Assembly (NCBI GenBank): GCA_032622095.1
Contig: CP136068.1
Coordinates: 162,955,465 to 163,019,464 of the forward strand
DNA: 64,000 bases
Direction of reading: 5' to 3'
Source: Siphonodentalium dalli
Taxonomy: Eukaryota > Mollusca > Scaphopoda > Gadilida > Siphonodentaliidae
Shown here in pieces: positions 13,701 to 23,230 of the stretch (its first letter is position 1; every line of letters starts with the position of its first letter). A program made the position numbers and the translations under genes. The notes under the pieces were generated by a model. The model did not search any database. It was given only the letters and a program-made list of their open reading frames with translations, and was not told the origin of the DNA.

Positions 13701-14896
13701 TGCGAAAACCCTGTGCCAATGCATTCACCTATATATGCGAGTGACCATAGATCGCCTCGCGTATATAAGAGAATGCATTGGCCTAACAAATTTTATATTA
13801 TTTTTTATAATTATTTTTAAAAATGTAGTAAAAAATGATATTTTTTTTTTTAAGAATGTAAGAAATAATGATAAAAAATGAAAAAAATTGTTAAAGATGT
13901 AAGAAAAATTATAACAATTGATACAGAATGTAAGAAAAAATGATATAATTGTTAAAGAATGTAAGAAAAAATTATAATAATTGTAACAGTTTTAAAGAAT
14001 ATAAGAAAAACATGATAAAAATTGTTAAAGAATGTAAGAAAATATGATAAAAAAATTCTAAAAAATGTTAAAGAATGTAATAAAAAATGATATAAATTGT
14101 TAAAGAATGTAAGAAAATAGATAAACAAAATTGTTAGGCCAATGCATTCTCTTATATATGCGAGGCGACCTATGGTCGACTCGATTATTTAAGAGAATGC
14201 ATTGGCACATGGTATTTAATGTTGCACCAGAGCAGCTCCTGTCACCAAAGGGTTAACTATAATTCCTAGCTATATATAACTGTTACTATGTTATATATAA
14301 ATGACATTTCCCCGAAATGTATAATCAAACAATGGAAATAGGTTCCAAAGGGCAAACTGATAAAGCTTTCGTACAATCTTGATTCACATTCTAGTTCAAC
14401 TAATGCTTGAAATTTATTATTGTTTGCTGAATTTTCGAAGAGTACTTTCGTGAACTCAAACAGTTTCCATGCTGAAATCCCTTGATATCCAATTCAGCAG
14501 AGTTAGCTCCTAACCAAAACAACTGAAGTGTATAAAGGTTGAACTTGACATATGATTATATTTGTGTGCAGAAATGTTAAATCTGACACATATGATTATA
14601 TTTATGTGTAGAGATGTTAAACTTGACACATGCTTATATTTATGTGTAGACATGTTAAACCTGACACATATGATTATATTTGTGTGCAGAAATGTTCAAC
14701 CTGACACATATAATTATATTTATGTGTAGAAATGATAAACCTAACACATATGATTATATTTGTGTGTAGAAAGGTTAAACTTGACTCATGGTTCTAGTTA
14801 TGTTTTGTATTTTCAGATCTGGCGTTCTTGCAGCAAGTTAGAGATCAGATACCAATCACGAAACAAAGGAGGCCAGACGTCATGAATGGACCATAA
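1672..14896 (+). CDS. NIT2: NIT2 copy A, omega-amidase (exons 3-9; 5' part off window)
   Basis: Spliced as 1672-1792, 2703-2791, 3510-3603, 4743-4817, 11113-11290, 12667-12722 and 14817-14896, this encodes about 230 residues of omega-amidase, a cytosolic/mitochondrial enzyme that deamidates alpha-ketoglutaramate and alpha-ketosuccinamate in the glutamine transaminase pathway. Visible family motifs are ECFNSPYG (catalytic Glu), AKHRK-IHLFD (catalytic Lys), [10 protein letters not shown] (nucleophile Cys) and [11 protein letters not shown]. All junctions are GT/AG and the reading frame stays open. The product aligns without gaps to copy B and to the human family pattern. Oddities: the near-invariant YPGAFN reads YPSAGN and TTGP reads ITGP. 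Exon 7 carries about 12 of the roughly 32 amino-acid differences from copy B. Exons 1-2 must lie upstream of base 1, so I cannot tell whether the gene is complete. It could be a functional diverged paralogue or an early pseudogene without a stop codon. Confidence 0.9.
2160..2296. mobile_element. Single hairpin cassette with TTAA-type right end
   Basis: One 69-bp hairpin (2171-2239) is followed by a right end CTGAAAGGGTTAA. It looks like the right half of a TTAA-flanked double-hairpin element whose left half is lost. Confidence 0.6.
2408..2692 (+). repeat. 40-bp minisatellite abutting exon 4 of NIT2-A
   Basis: Seven units with a 40-bp period are aligned by GGTWTAACCR at 2421, 2461, 2501, 2541, 2581, 2621 and 2661. 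The first five alternate between GGTTTAACCA and GGTATAACCG, an 80-bp higher-order dimer. The array stops about 10 bp before the exon 4 acceptor. Confidence 0.9.
2703..2791 (+). CDS. NIT2: NIT2-A exon 4
   Basis: 89 nt, entering in phase 1 (completes a split Gly) and leaving in phase 0. It encodes [14 protein letters not shown] through AKHRK. The final AAG is the catalytic Lys (human Lys112 equivalent). Acceptor TTCTTCAG, donor GTAAAT. Seven of 29 residues differ from copy B, mostly conservatively. Confidence 0.92.
2985..3500 (+). repeat. Degenerate 20-21 bp minisatellite built from the exon 5 acceptor region
   Basis: More than 20 degenerate units of the type TTACATGATTTTCCTTTG run up to the exon 5 acceptor, interrupted by a short divergent segment at about 3280-3350. 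The equivalent intron end of copy B (37137-37163) has a single unit, CATGATTTTCCTTTG, before its acceptor. The array therefore appears to be an expansion of the ancestral polypyrimidine/branch-point region. Confidence 0.85.
3510..3603 (+). CDS. NIT2: NIT2-A exon 5
   Basis: 94 nt, from phase 0 to phase 1. It encodes [16 protein letters not shown] through TVFDT, the family's conserved post-Lys segment. The acceptor is CCCCCAG after the amplified pyrimidine-rich repeat, and the donor is GTGAGT. Four of 31 residues differ from copy B. Confidence 0.92.
3604..4742 (+). other. NIT2-A intron 5
   Basis: No gene here. A 32-bp duplication lies at 4200-4262 (both units end in GTAAACTGGACCAATAAA). A looser pair sharing TTATTATCAACAAAATA is at 4368-4430. 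There is a polypyrimidine tract TTTTCTTTCTAG before exon 6. Confidence 0.6.
4743..4817 (+). CDS. NIT2: NIT2-A exon 6 (nucleophile Cys)
   Basis: 75 nt, from phase 1 to phase 1. It encodes [19 protein letters not shown] through AAMG. The Cys in GICYD is the catalytic nucleophile (human Cys153 equivalent). The donor is GTGAGT. It differs from copy B by Pro for Ala after DIRF and by the split codon (Gly versus Asp). Confidence 0.92.
5158..5510 (-). pseudogene. Gypsy integrase C-terminal part
   Basis: The minus strand gives the typical gypsy integrase tail: DKVYGG, then a helix like [20 protein letters not shown], then [13 protein letters not shown] and a VGYLVMV strand (usual pattern KVGDLVWL). 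It breaks into another frame at about 5300-5340. Non-functional relic. Confidence 0.8.
5698..6420. mobile_element. Non-autonomous DNA element nested in the gypsy integrase
   Basis: Inverted ends of about 32 bp share GTCGCATCAGTGCTATAAT then RTCGTAAC (left 5705-5735, right 6385-6412). Inside are repeated GGAGATRCGAC motifs (about 5918, 6138, 6173, 6251), a subterminal-array organisation, plus a 31-bp direct duplication at 6138-6195. No transposase is visible. Confidence 0.65.
6560..7272 (-). pseudogene. Gypsy integrase zinc finger and core
   Basis: The minus strand at 6571-6680 reads [16 protein letters not shown] then [16 protein letters not shown], the integrase core with its first two acidic positions. 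At 6740-6870 an H2C2-like segment appears ([16 protein letters not shown], then LSCIICAAC). An upstream fragment ending near 7057-7200 resembles the linker after RNase H. In-frame stops break the region. Confidence 0.8.
7482..7682 (-). pseudogene. Gypsy RNase H fragment
   Basis: The minus-strand frame contains [20 protein letters not shown], which matches the gypsy RNase H pattern GVGAVLSQ...RVIAFAS. It is truncated and frameshifted on both sides. Confidence 0.65.
7828..8530 (-). pseudogene. Gypsy reverse transcriptase
   Basis: The minus strand shows, in order, [20 protein letters not shown] (8440-8520), [20 protein letters not shown] (about 8340-8410), [17 protein letters not shown] (about 8125-8200), VYIDDVI with the YxDD catalytic box (8057-8078), and a thumb segment ending SFVGLA (7828-7850). 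Stops and shifts separate them. Confidence 0.88.
8531..9587 (-). other. Probable 5' part of the gypsy relic
   Basis: No clear protease or gag match. A minus-strand open frame at 9007-9264 (contains [20 protein letters not shown]) is unrecognised. It is placed in the element only by position between RT and the leader-like sequence near 9580. Confidence 0.35.
9588..10760. other. Intron 6 of NIT2-A; possible 5' LTR then AT-rich sequence
   Basis: 9588 to about 9850 would be the 5' LTR of the minus-strand gypsy relic if the leader assignment is right, but no second LTR was found. The remainder is AT-rich with no feature I recognise. Confidence 0.3.
10940..11012 (+). pseudogene. 5S rRNA-derived fragment (3' two thirds)
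   Basis: The sequence GATCACCGAAGTTAAGCAAC, then TCGAGCCCGGTTAGTACTTG and GATGGGTGACC...CCGGGTGCTG, matches animal 5S rRNA through the internal control region (box A, intermediate element, box C). The first 35-40 nt are missing or scrambled (10905-10939 may be a decayed remnant). It is followed by a C tract and (CT)n rather than a T-run terminator. It could be a 5S pseudogene or the head of a 5S-derived SINE. It lies 100 bp upstream of exon 7. Confidence 0.85.
11036..11064 (+). repeat. C tract and (CT)n microsatellite
   Basis: A C-rich tract grades into a CT repeat just downstream of the 5S fragment, probably the tail of the same insertion. Confidence 0.8.
11113..11290 (+). CDS. NIT2: NIT2-A exon 7 (diverged PGAFN loop)
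   Basis: 178 nt, from phase 1 to phase 2. It encodes [19 protein letters not shown] through [14 protein letters not shown] to NPW. The YPGAFN loop after the nucleophile strand reads YPSAGN, and 12 of 58 residues differ from copy B, the highest rate of any exon. Acceptor TTCTAG, donor GTAAGG. Confidence 0.92.
11394..11782. mobile_element. Double-hairpin element, family II (TTAA / CCCTTTACCCAAC ends)
   Basis: Starts TTAACCCTTTACCCAACA and ends TGTTGGGTAAAGGGTTAA. Perfect TIRs flanked by TTAA suggest a piggyBac-type MITE. About 150 bp of unique left sequence (CCTAAAATATCTTCGGTCTG and beyond) is followed by two 69-bp hairpins (11546-11614, 11694-11762) in opposite orientation. Confidence 0.85.
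11963..12306 (+). mobile_element. TTAAAG...CTTTAA MITE, about 370-bp family
   Basis: Begins TTAAAGACATATTATG and ends with CCGGAGTGTTTCACATCG then TTTAA. It shares most of its length with copies at 38387, 56946 and 62092, a reversed part at 21889 and a right-hand part at 30514. No coding capacity. Confidence 0.8.
12307..12666 (+). other. NIT2-A intron 7, end
   Basis: No insertion. It contains the empty target GAAATAAGAAAACTATAATTCTG (12626-12648, split here only by description) corresponding to the site filled by a hairpin MITE in copy B at 45343. Confidence 0.6.
12667..12722 (+). CDS. NIT2: NIT2-A exon 8
   Basis: 56 nt, from phase 2 to phase 1. It encodes [18 protein letters not shown]. 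One residue differs from copy B (Val/Ile). The donor GTATTA is weaker than the GTAAGA of copy B. Confidence 0.9.
12723..13666 (+). other. NIT2-A intron 8, first part
   Basis: No recognisable gene or repeat. A minus-strand open frame at 13086-13334 has no homology I can name. Confidence 0.5.
13667..14256. mobile_element. Double-hairpin element, family III (TTAA / CCCTTTCGTGACGG ends)
   Basis: Starts TTAACCCTTTCGTGACGGGA and ends CACCAAAGGGTTAA, with TTAA at both edges. It has hairpin cassettes at 13715-13782 and 14138-14206. The spacer is an AT-rich degenerate tandem array of GTTAAAGAATGTAAGAAAAA-like units (13800-14130). Confidence 0.8.
14545..14805 (+). repeat. 45-47 bp minisatellite before NIT2-A exon 9
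   Basis: About six units of the pattern GACACATATGATTATATTTG then TGTGTAGAAATGTTAAAC. The same unit occurs about three times at the same place in copy B (46430-46535), so it predates the gene duplication and changed in copy number afterwards. Confidence 0.88.
14817..14896 (+). CDS. NIT2: NIT2-A exon 9 and stop
   Basis: Enters in phase 1. Encodes [20 protein letters not shown] then VMNGP and TAA at 14894-14896. A poly(A) signal AATAAA lies 5 bp further on (14901-14906). The C-terminus differs from copy B (VVNK). Confidence 0.92.
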
Positions 14897-14900
14897 TGGA

Positions 14901-14906
14901 AATAAA
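14901..14906 (+). promoter_or_regulatory. AATAAA poly(A) signal of NIT2-A
   Basis: A consensus hexamer immediately after the stop codon, implying a very short 3' UTR unless a more distal site is used. Confidence 0.6.
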
Positions 14907-15018
14907 TGTTATCCATACAGTTTTCTTATACTATCTCCTATGTTTTTTGGTCACATACATATCACGTCGTTAATGAAATGTATACTTTATTTACTTTATT
15001 CAAATTTTCATGTGCATA

Positions 15019-15470
15019 TATGACCCGCCATATCAAATCCAGTCGTAAGTCGGGATTTTGTTTACCCTGTGCCCATGCATTCTCTTATATATGCGAGTCG
15101 ACCATATGTCGCCTCGCTTATATAAGAGAATGCATTGCCTAACAATTTTTTACAATTTTAATAATGTTTTCTTGTATTCTTTAACAATTTTATAATTTCA
15201 CCCAAACAGAGCTCCAGACAAACATGAGCAGACGACACTCTTCTATATGCTTCTATATATGTGTGGGGCTCCCTGCAGGGTAATGGATGTTTTTTATTTT
15301 ATGTCCTAAAAATTTTAAGAAACATTTATTTAAAACAAATTGTTAGGCCAATGCATTCTCTTATATATGCGAGGCGACCTATGGTCGACTCGCATATATA
15401 AGAGAATGCATTGGCACAGGGTAAAAAAAATCCCGACTTACGGCTGGATTTGATATGGCGGGTCACATAT
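15019..15470. mobile_element. Double-hairpin element, family I (full length)
   Basis: Outer inverted repeats GACCCGCCATATCAAATCC through AAGTCGGGATTT continue into CCCTGTGCC and the hairpin cassettes (15071-15138, 15347-15415). The spacer holds the GAGCTCC...GGGGCTC hairpin. Nearly the same element lies at 42457. It has no TTAA ends. Confidence 0.85.
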
Positions 15471-16117
15471 AGAATCAACATGATACAGCACATTATAAAC
15501 TACTACTAGTCTAAATCTACCCCATGAAGTATTTGCATTTTGTTGTCTGTTACTCACATATACGTATTATCAAAATATTAAAACGTATGTTATCTTATCT
15601 TATCTTCTATTATCGTGTAAAACCCTTTGATGATGATACTAACTTATGGGTGAACTTGGGTAATGTTCAGACAATAAGTTCAAACAATTGGTTTAAGCTT
15701 ATTTTTAAAGTATTATCTGAGCATTCCACAAAATAAATTACTGAACAATGCTTTGTATGTACTGTCTATTAATACAAACATCTCTCTAAATGAAGAATCA
15801 GGGACGTGGCGATGGGGAGTATGGCGTGTTTCACCCCCAACTTTGGTCAAAATGTTCAATACATGTAGTTGGAAATTTCATACCTGACACAACAGTAGTT
15901 GGAAATTTCACACCAACAATAGGTTGAACGAGTTCTCATATATATATAGTTCGATTTTCCAACGGCTTATTAGTGGGGAATTTATTACTTTCACACCAAA
16001 AGTGAAAATATATTTCCTGGTCTAGGTCATTAGATGGCGTTTAGTGTAATATAGTGGGAGAGAACTCTTATCGTATAAATCAACGACGCACGTGAGCTGA
16101 CATGTGGAAATTATGAA
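15471..16117. other. No feature recognised
   Basis: AT-rich spacer downstream of NIT2-A. A short open frame (15524-15736) has no recognisable homology. Confidence 0.5.
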
Positions 16118-16400
16118 AACGTCAAGTTTATCCGTTGATCTTCGGATTATTTAACGTTAAGTTTATCCGTTTGGCTTCGGATTATTTAACGTTAAGTTTA
16201 TCCGTTTATCTTCGGATTATTTAACGTTAAGTTTATCTGTTTATCTTCGGATTATTTAACGTCAAGTTTATCCGTTTATCTTCGGATTATTTAACGTCAA
16301 GTTTATCCGTTTAACTTCGGATTATTTAACGTTAAGTTTATCCTTTTATCTTCGGATTATTTAACGTTAAGTTTATCCGTTTATCTTCGAATTATTTACA
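16118..16400 (+). repeat. 35-bp minisatellite with GTTAA/TTAAC unit ends
   Basis: About eight units of about 35 bp, each containing AAGTTTATCCGTTT then CTTCGGATTATTTAACGT. Variation is limited to a few positions. Confidence 0.9.
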
Positions 16401-16652
16401 CGTTTTATCATTTGATCCTGATTTAATCGCGCGACAGGGACGTGTTAAGGTGTCTTCGTTTGGCGTCTTGTATGTTCCACGTCCCCTAATTGAAGCAACC
16501 CTCTAAATTTCCAAGTCCGAACATTGTGTGTTGAGAGATTCTGTATGAGGTTATATACAATGGTAAGTTATAGCTTTCAGAAGCTCGTACAGCTCCAGCT
16601 GTTAAAATGTTAAAGGTATTAAAATTAGTTATATGTATTTCTTTGATATTAT

Positions 16653-16803
16653 TAGTTATCTTCGGCAACATCGGGGGTACATGGAGATTTAATACCTGAT
16701 GTCGATTTTGAACCCCGAGGCGGAGGCGGAGCCGATGGTTTCAAAAAGAGACATAATCCAGGTATGAAATCTCCATGTACCCCCGATGTTGCCGGAGATA
16801 ACG
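16653..16803. mobile_element. Palindromic MITE (GTTATCTTCGGCAACATCGG arms)
   Basis: A 150-bp inverted repeat. Left arm GTTATCTTCGGCAACATCGG then GGGTACATGGAGAT; right arm ATCTCCATGTACCCCCGATG then TTGCCGGAGATAAC. A third partial arm (17140-17200) repeats the left arm plus the loop sequence, suggesting a second truncated copy. Confidence 0.8.
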
Positions 16804-17340
16804 ATTTTGTCCCCACAACAATAACCATGTCTCCTTAATTTAAGTGTGTTTTTCATAGGTTATCCGATTAATTCACACCAATAAGAATAATTCAGTAGCT
16901 GACCTACGTCAGGTGACAAATTCGGCGTGCGAGAGCAACGTTACGATTGGTGGAAACTGCCAGTTCAGGGTCATCCATATTACCCCCGATGTTTCACGTG
17001 ATCATATATTATCCCCGATGTTTGGCGCACGTTCTCTTATACCACGCTGTCAAGGGTGACGGGGGACATGGTGATTTAAACGTGGCGTTTGTAGCCAATC
17101 AGATTGCTAGTTACAACGGGGTGTGCATGGGGACAATATTAGTTATCGGCAACATCGGAGGTACATGGAGATTTAATAGCTGGATGTCGATTTTGAACCC
17201 CGAGTCTTATTTCCCTGTTCTAATGTATGTAACAGGAAGCAGATTCCTGTCTGATCATACGATTCCCAGCACACTTAAAATAACAACCAGCAGTTAAAAC
17301 GGCATACTTTATTAAAATAGCCCAGACATGCATTCCCGAC

Positions 17341-17660
17341 AGGAGAAGTCGGTAGCCGAGAGGTAGCGTACTGGTCTCTCGTGCTAGCGGACCGGGGTTC
17401 ACAACTTGGTCAGGGTATTCTGACAAAAATCAGAACTCGGTCAGATACCAAGTTTGTCAGGCTGAAAAGTCTCATTCGAGATCACTGAATAAAGATCCGA
17501 ATGCAAAATGCCGACTTCCCCCCATTACAACACTTGTCCAGGTATGTTGTCGTGGGTGCAGTACGCTGTCCGATCGGGCGCGGACATTAATGGCTGACCC
17601 GTGTACACGCCTCGGTGTGTGCACGTTAAAGAACGCTACTGGAGTCACCACAGGGTTAAA
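17341..17660 (+). mobile_element. tRNA-derived SINE (plus strand)
   Basis: A tRNA-like head carries an A box (TAGCCGAGAGG, 17353-17363) and a B box (GGGGTTCACAAC, 17395-17406). A non-tRNA body ends near GTGTGTGCACGTTAAAGAAC (17616-17635). The core TAACGTGCACAC (complement) is shared with the second SINE at 19030, so they share a tail module. RNA polymerase III transcription is inferred from the boxes. Confidence 0.75.
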
Positions 17661-19020
17661 CAGTTACTCGGCAGTGGTAGCACCTGGACCAGTGCGTCTA
17701 CAACCATAATTGGTTCATGCACTGTAATATCTACAGATACAGATACTGGTTCAGTATGGAGTTATCTGGTATGCTTGGTAGGATACAGCATGCCAATTCA
17801 AGAAACCAGGATATATATGGCAACCAAATACCAGTAGGCCTAAATATGAGTTACTTTAGTATTTGTTTGGACGCCAAATACCAGTAAATGTGAATTACTT
17901 TTATATTACAATATTACAACCAAAAACTTGCAAAACCACTACTACCTCTCTACTGGACCAAGTATGCACCAGCTGAGGTGTATTAGAATTAGGTGATTTT
18001 ATAATGAGGAGCATAGCATAGCATAATTCAAATTCCATACCTCAAAACTCCCCTGGAGCTGAAACTGATGCCAGTAATTTTTGACATATATTTACGTTAG
18101 ATGCTGTTAGATGATACCATTATATGTAAGGTAGTAGGCCGAAGGCTATGAAAACCTATTACGCTTATAAAGCGTAATGGCATAACGCTTAATTGTAATA
18201 GCATTATACAGCTGATAATTGCCTCACTCACAACTAAGCGTACGCGTAATTAGCTATTAAATGTGAATTTGGACTCCTCTTCAATCCGAGAAAATGAATC
18301 AATTCAAGAACAACCTGGATCACCACTGGGACAAGCAAGAGGTGAAATACAACTTTAAGGCTGAATTGGAAACTAATATGACAATATCTCAAACATGCAA
18401 CATATCCCTATCAGATAATTATCTAGTTGACGTGTCAAGTACAAGTGAGGTGGATACAGTGGCAACCACAGGAGACAGCGTCCACTAAAAGCATAAGTAA
18501 CCATAAGTAAGTAATATGACATTTATACAGCGATATTGACCAGGAACATGGCTAGATGGTCTTTATTGGAAGGTCGCGGTCCATGTATGCATGTCCAACC
18601 ATAACCTAACCCATAATTATTCAACTAATGGCATTTTGGTTTAAAATTCTGAATGAAAATAGTCAACTCTTGGCCATCGGCGTTGGTGGCGGTTGGTCGC
18701 CGTCATTTTCCAAAATGTAATCGAAATAACTGAATGCGTTGTACGAAGTACTATATGGTACGAAACGTCTTTCGGGTCAAATGTCACATGATAACGAAAT
18801 GGCGGCCTCCACAGCAAAAAGTTGGTGTCCTCCTCTTTTTCTTCATATTACAGCCCGCTGTCATTTACTGACAATTATGAGCCGGTCCAGGTGCAACCAC
18901 GGCCGAGTAGCGACTTCCCTACAAACGATAAAAATGTTATCAAATATGCAGGGTGGTCAGGTGGTATGGGAATGCAATGGCATCTAGCCTCAGTAAACAG
19001 GTCTTGAAGTTGAACATCCT
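17661..19020. other. No feature recognised
   Basis: Spacer with a short hairpin TACGCTTATAAAGCGTA near 18159 and no gene I can support. Short open frames at 18294-18488 and 18739-19007 show no homology. Confidence 0.45.
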
Positions 19021-19029
19021 AAATCCGTC

Positions 19030-19519
19030 TATTCTGTATCTGTAGTTGTTACGTCCTAGTGACCAAGGCTGGCTTTTACAGGACGGGATCGAGTAGATCC
19101 ATAATTTTTCCAGGAAGTTTTTTTGCCGAACCCGTGACTTCTTCGCCACGGTAGGGATCTTTAACGTGCACACATTGTTGCACACGGGAGAGCCATTACT
19201 GGCATTAGCGTCGGCTCGCGATCCGACAGTGTGCCAAGTGTAGTGTCATCCCTGGTCATGACATTACGAGGGGAGCAGAGGTATGAAGTTAGTCCAGTAC
19301 GCATTTTTTTCAAATTTTGTCTGAGACTCTTTGGCTTCTGGAATCTTTCTCAGATCACTGATCGTGGCATCGATGATTGATTTGTGATGCCCGTGGTACT
19401 GGGAATGCAGATGGCGACACAAAGTCCGACCGATATTTTGTCGGATTTGAACCCTCGACCGTGTCGAAGGTGTAGCTCAGAGGTCGGCCCACAAACCAAC
19501 TGAGCTATCCGCTCCTCCT
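19030..19519 (-). mobile_element. tRNA-derived SINE (minus strand)
   Basis: On the minus strand the A box TAGCTCAGTTGG (19496-19507) and B box GGTTCAAATCC (19443-19453) form a canonical tRNA-like promoter. The body continues to about 19030 and includes AACGTGCACAC, shared with the SINE at 17341. The head is closer to a real tRNA than that of the other copy. Confidence 0.8.
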
Positions 19520-20001
19520 ATTATCAGGTCTGAGTGAGTCGCTGATCAATCTTAATTAGAATGATTGTTCTAAAAAGACGCATCTAGTGTTATAGCTTTC
19601 CCAACCTGCATAATTGTGCATGCATCTGGAAAGGGAGTCACCTGATCACTTTAGACTATATTGTAGGGCCCTGCAAATTGGGCATTTTCATTTCGAATCA
19701 AATCTCGAATTGAATCAGCCAAATGATTCCGAATTGCATCAAATCTCCGAAACGAATCATTGCATCCTCGGGCATAATATAAATAGTGTAGATGTAGATA
19801 TCACTTTACCTTGTAGCTGTATACCAATATCAATTCGCTCATTTCAGTACCTGTATACAATGTAAATATTATCCATAAATGGGTCAAATGCATATCTAAC
19901 CAAACAGACTCCTTGTCGTCGTCTCGGTTGTACAATAATGAAAGAATATCGAAGCAATATTGAAGCCAGAAAGAAATCGCATTCAGCACAAGTTTGACAC
20001 A
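19520..20001. other. No feature recognised
   Basis: Low-complexity AT-rich spacer up to the left end of the next transposon. Confidence 0.45.
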
Positions 20002-20234
20002 TATACAGTATAAGGCCCGTGGTTTTTTACATGTCCACGGAAGACCACGCGCGATTCTTCCGTGGTTTTTCCGTGTTCAAAATATGAACTCGCCAAGAAC
20101 ACGGTCTGGTTAAACGTGTTCAATCGTGTTCAGATTTTTAACACGCTCTGATCACGTTTGAACACGCTCTGATCACGTTTGAACACGGAACATCCACGCT
20201 ATGACCACGGTACGACCAACGGGTGACCACGGCC

Positions 20235-21425
20235 AAATGATCACGTTTGAACACGGAACATCCACGCTATGACCACGGGTGAACACGGCCATAACACAGG
20301 TGACCGCGACATGAACACGGAGGAACATGGCTGAACACGGAAACATCGCTGGCGGCCGGAGCTTGACACGCCGCTGTGGCGGAGCTCGCGGTGTCCGTTA
20401 CGTAATTAATTATCACCTCCCTAGTTCAAAATATATTCTCGAAATTGCTGCTTAAAGTGGCAAATGAGCGGCACCATTTTATTTATCGGAAATTTCATCG
20501 AAATTCAACCCGTCGATTGTGAAAATTGGCCCAGAAAAAGTAAAGATACCAATATACCGCGATTACTCATGAAAATAACTTATATATGGGAGGCGGAATT
20601 GTACCGATACACTTGCATTATTTCAAGCAGAGTGCTAACTCAATACTGAATAACTCGAATATTTTGACAGGAACATATGACTATAAATATTTATTGAATT
20701 TTATAGATTTACATCTTCCTGATCGAAAATAACTTTATGGGACCTTTGATAAATGTTCAATTTAGTTTCAATTTAGAAGAATGTTTCTGGTATCAATGTC
20801 CGTTTAGTTTTAAACAAACCTTGATCACGTTTGAACACGGAACATCCACGCTATGACCACGGCCATAACACGGGTGACCACGGCCATAATACAGGTGACC
20901 GCGACATGAACACGGAGGAACATGGCTGAACACGGAGCCATCGCTGGCGGCCGGCGCATGGCACGCCGCGGTGGCGGAGCTCGCGGTGTGCGTTACGTAA
21001 TTAATTATCACCTCCCTAGTCCAAAATATATTCTCGAAATTGCTGCTCAAATTGGCAAATGAGCAGCATCATTTTATTTAACGGAAATTTCATCGAAATT
21101 CAACACGTCGATTGTAAAAATTGGCCCAGAGAAAGTAAAGATACCAATTTACCGCGATTACTCATAAAAATAACTTATATATGGGAGTAGGAATGGTACC
21201 GATACACGTGCATTATTTCAAGAAGGGTGCTAACTTAATACTAAATAACTCGAATATTTTGACAATAACATAGCATATGACTATATATATTTATTGAATC
21301 TTATAGATTTACATCTTCCTGTTGTTAGATCGAAAATATCTTGATAAATATCTTGATAAATGTTAATTTAGTTTCAATTTAGAATTTGTCTGGTATCAAT
21401 GTCCGTTTAGTTTTAAACAAACCTT
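20235..21425 (+). repeat. Direct duplication, period about 595 bp
   Basis: Segments with CATCGCTGGCGGCCGG at about 20346 and 20941 stay collinear for nearly 600 bp with about 10% divergence and small indels. An open frame in the first unit is not kept in the second, which argues against coding. Confidence 0.8.
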
Positions 21426-21888
21426 CGAACGTTGTGTCGGATCAGAAACTTTCAACTTATTTTACTCCAATATATTTACACGAACTTATGAATATTTAAT
21501 ATGTGTTAAAAGAATAATATATTCTGACCTGATATAATTCGTTACATGGAAACTATTTCGATGGATGGCTTCGTTTTGCTAATTATTTCCTACATTTATA
21601 ATCGATATCCGTAACCAGCGCAGAGGGCTTACGCTCAAAAGGTCCCTATTTTAAATTTGATTTTACTGCAATATTTTGTTTACAGAAATATGTGATTATG
21701 TTTTATAAAATAATAAAGTAACATGTTTGCGGATTGTATTTGCCCAATTCTCGGGTCAATTGTTCTGTGTACATGTAACCGTTTACTATTTGATATACAA
21801 GTATGGAGTCCAAATATTATAATGAGAATATTGAACATTAAATTAAAATTTTAAACTTTAGTTACGTTTTGAACATTAAATTCGAAAT

Positions 21889-22076
21889 TTTAAAGTGATG
21901 TGAAACACTCCGGTAGGCTGATCAAATAGAAATGGAGAATAATCTTGCTGAAAGTAGTTATTTTTACAAATATTATATCCAAATTGACAAAACACACCGT
22001 AATTCATATATATTCATTAAATACAGTGACCCCCCCCCCGATGGCGAAATCGTTTGTGTTAATTTACCGCCGATAG
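21889..22076 (-). mobile_element. Reversed fragment of the TTAAAG MITE family
   Basis: TTAAAGTGATGTGAAACACT then CCGGTAGG is the complement of the right end of the copies at 38387 and 62092. It runs to the CGATGGCGAAATCG block, where the copy stops after a C tract. Confidence 0.8.
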
Positions 22077-22249
22077 TTGCCTCCCGAATCGGGAAGTAAA
22101 TTTTTACAATTGAGCGTAATTCAGACGATGTTTTCTATGATGTGGTACGACGATTTGTTTGAGATTTTTGGCAATGTTAGTAGAATTCTACATTCCCCGA
22201 GTTGGCATAGCGCCTGCATACAACTAAACAATTTCACGCGCCCGAACAA

Positions 22250-23230
22250 GTGCATTATATGTCTTTAACTTATGAATTTTTGTAATGTTATATCCAATTT
22301 TTCAGCCATTTGTTAGAACACGATATCGCCGCACAAACTACCGAAACCATTTGCGTACATGTAATATGAACAAACACAAGAAAATAGTAATGCCAACTAA
22401 AATAAAATGCGACAACAAAACATGACACGGATATAAAGGCCATAGACACAGATAAACAAATATGCATATATACTTCAATATATGAAATTGTTTTTTATTA
22501 TAAAAGATTTTATCTGACAATTCTTTATTCATTGACGAAATAAATCCGGGCCAAATATACCCTAAAAAAGCCTACCGCAAGTAATCCTGCGGCAACTCTT
22601 TGATGTCGCGGATTATTCACACCTCCCGTTCTGTCCCTGAAAAGAGTAGGTGCCTCTCTGCAATGGGATGCAGACCACGGGGTAAACACTGCTGACCACG
22701 CTATTAACATGGATGACCACGGCATGAACACGACTTCAACACGGAGTACACTCAGAGTGCATAATATGTCTTTAACTTATGAATTTTTGTAATGTTATAT
22801 CCAATTTTTCTGCCATTTGTTAGAACACGATATCGCCGCACAAACTACCGAAACCATTTGCGTACATGTAATATGAACAAACACAAGAAAATATTAATGC
22901 CAACTAAAATAAAATGCGACAACAAAACATGACACGGATATAAAGGCCATAGACACAGATAAACAAATATGCATATATATATATATATATATATAATTCA
23001 ATATATGAACTTGTTTTTTATTATAAAAGATTTTATCTGACAATTCTTTATTCACTGACGAAATCAATCCGGGCCAAAATAACCGAAAAAATCCTACCGC
23101 AAGTAATACTGCGGCAACTCTTTGATGTCACGGATTATTCACACCTCCCGCATTGTCCCTGAAAAGAGTAGGTGCCGCTCTGCATTGGGGTGCAGACCAC
23201 GCCGTAAACACGGCTGACCACGCTATTAAC
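22250..23230 (+). repeat. Direct duplication, period about 508 bp
   Basis: ATGTCTTTAACTTATGAATT recurs at about 22258 and 22767, followed by long collinear similarity, with a (TA)n expansion in the second unit at 22976-22995. Confidence 0.85.
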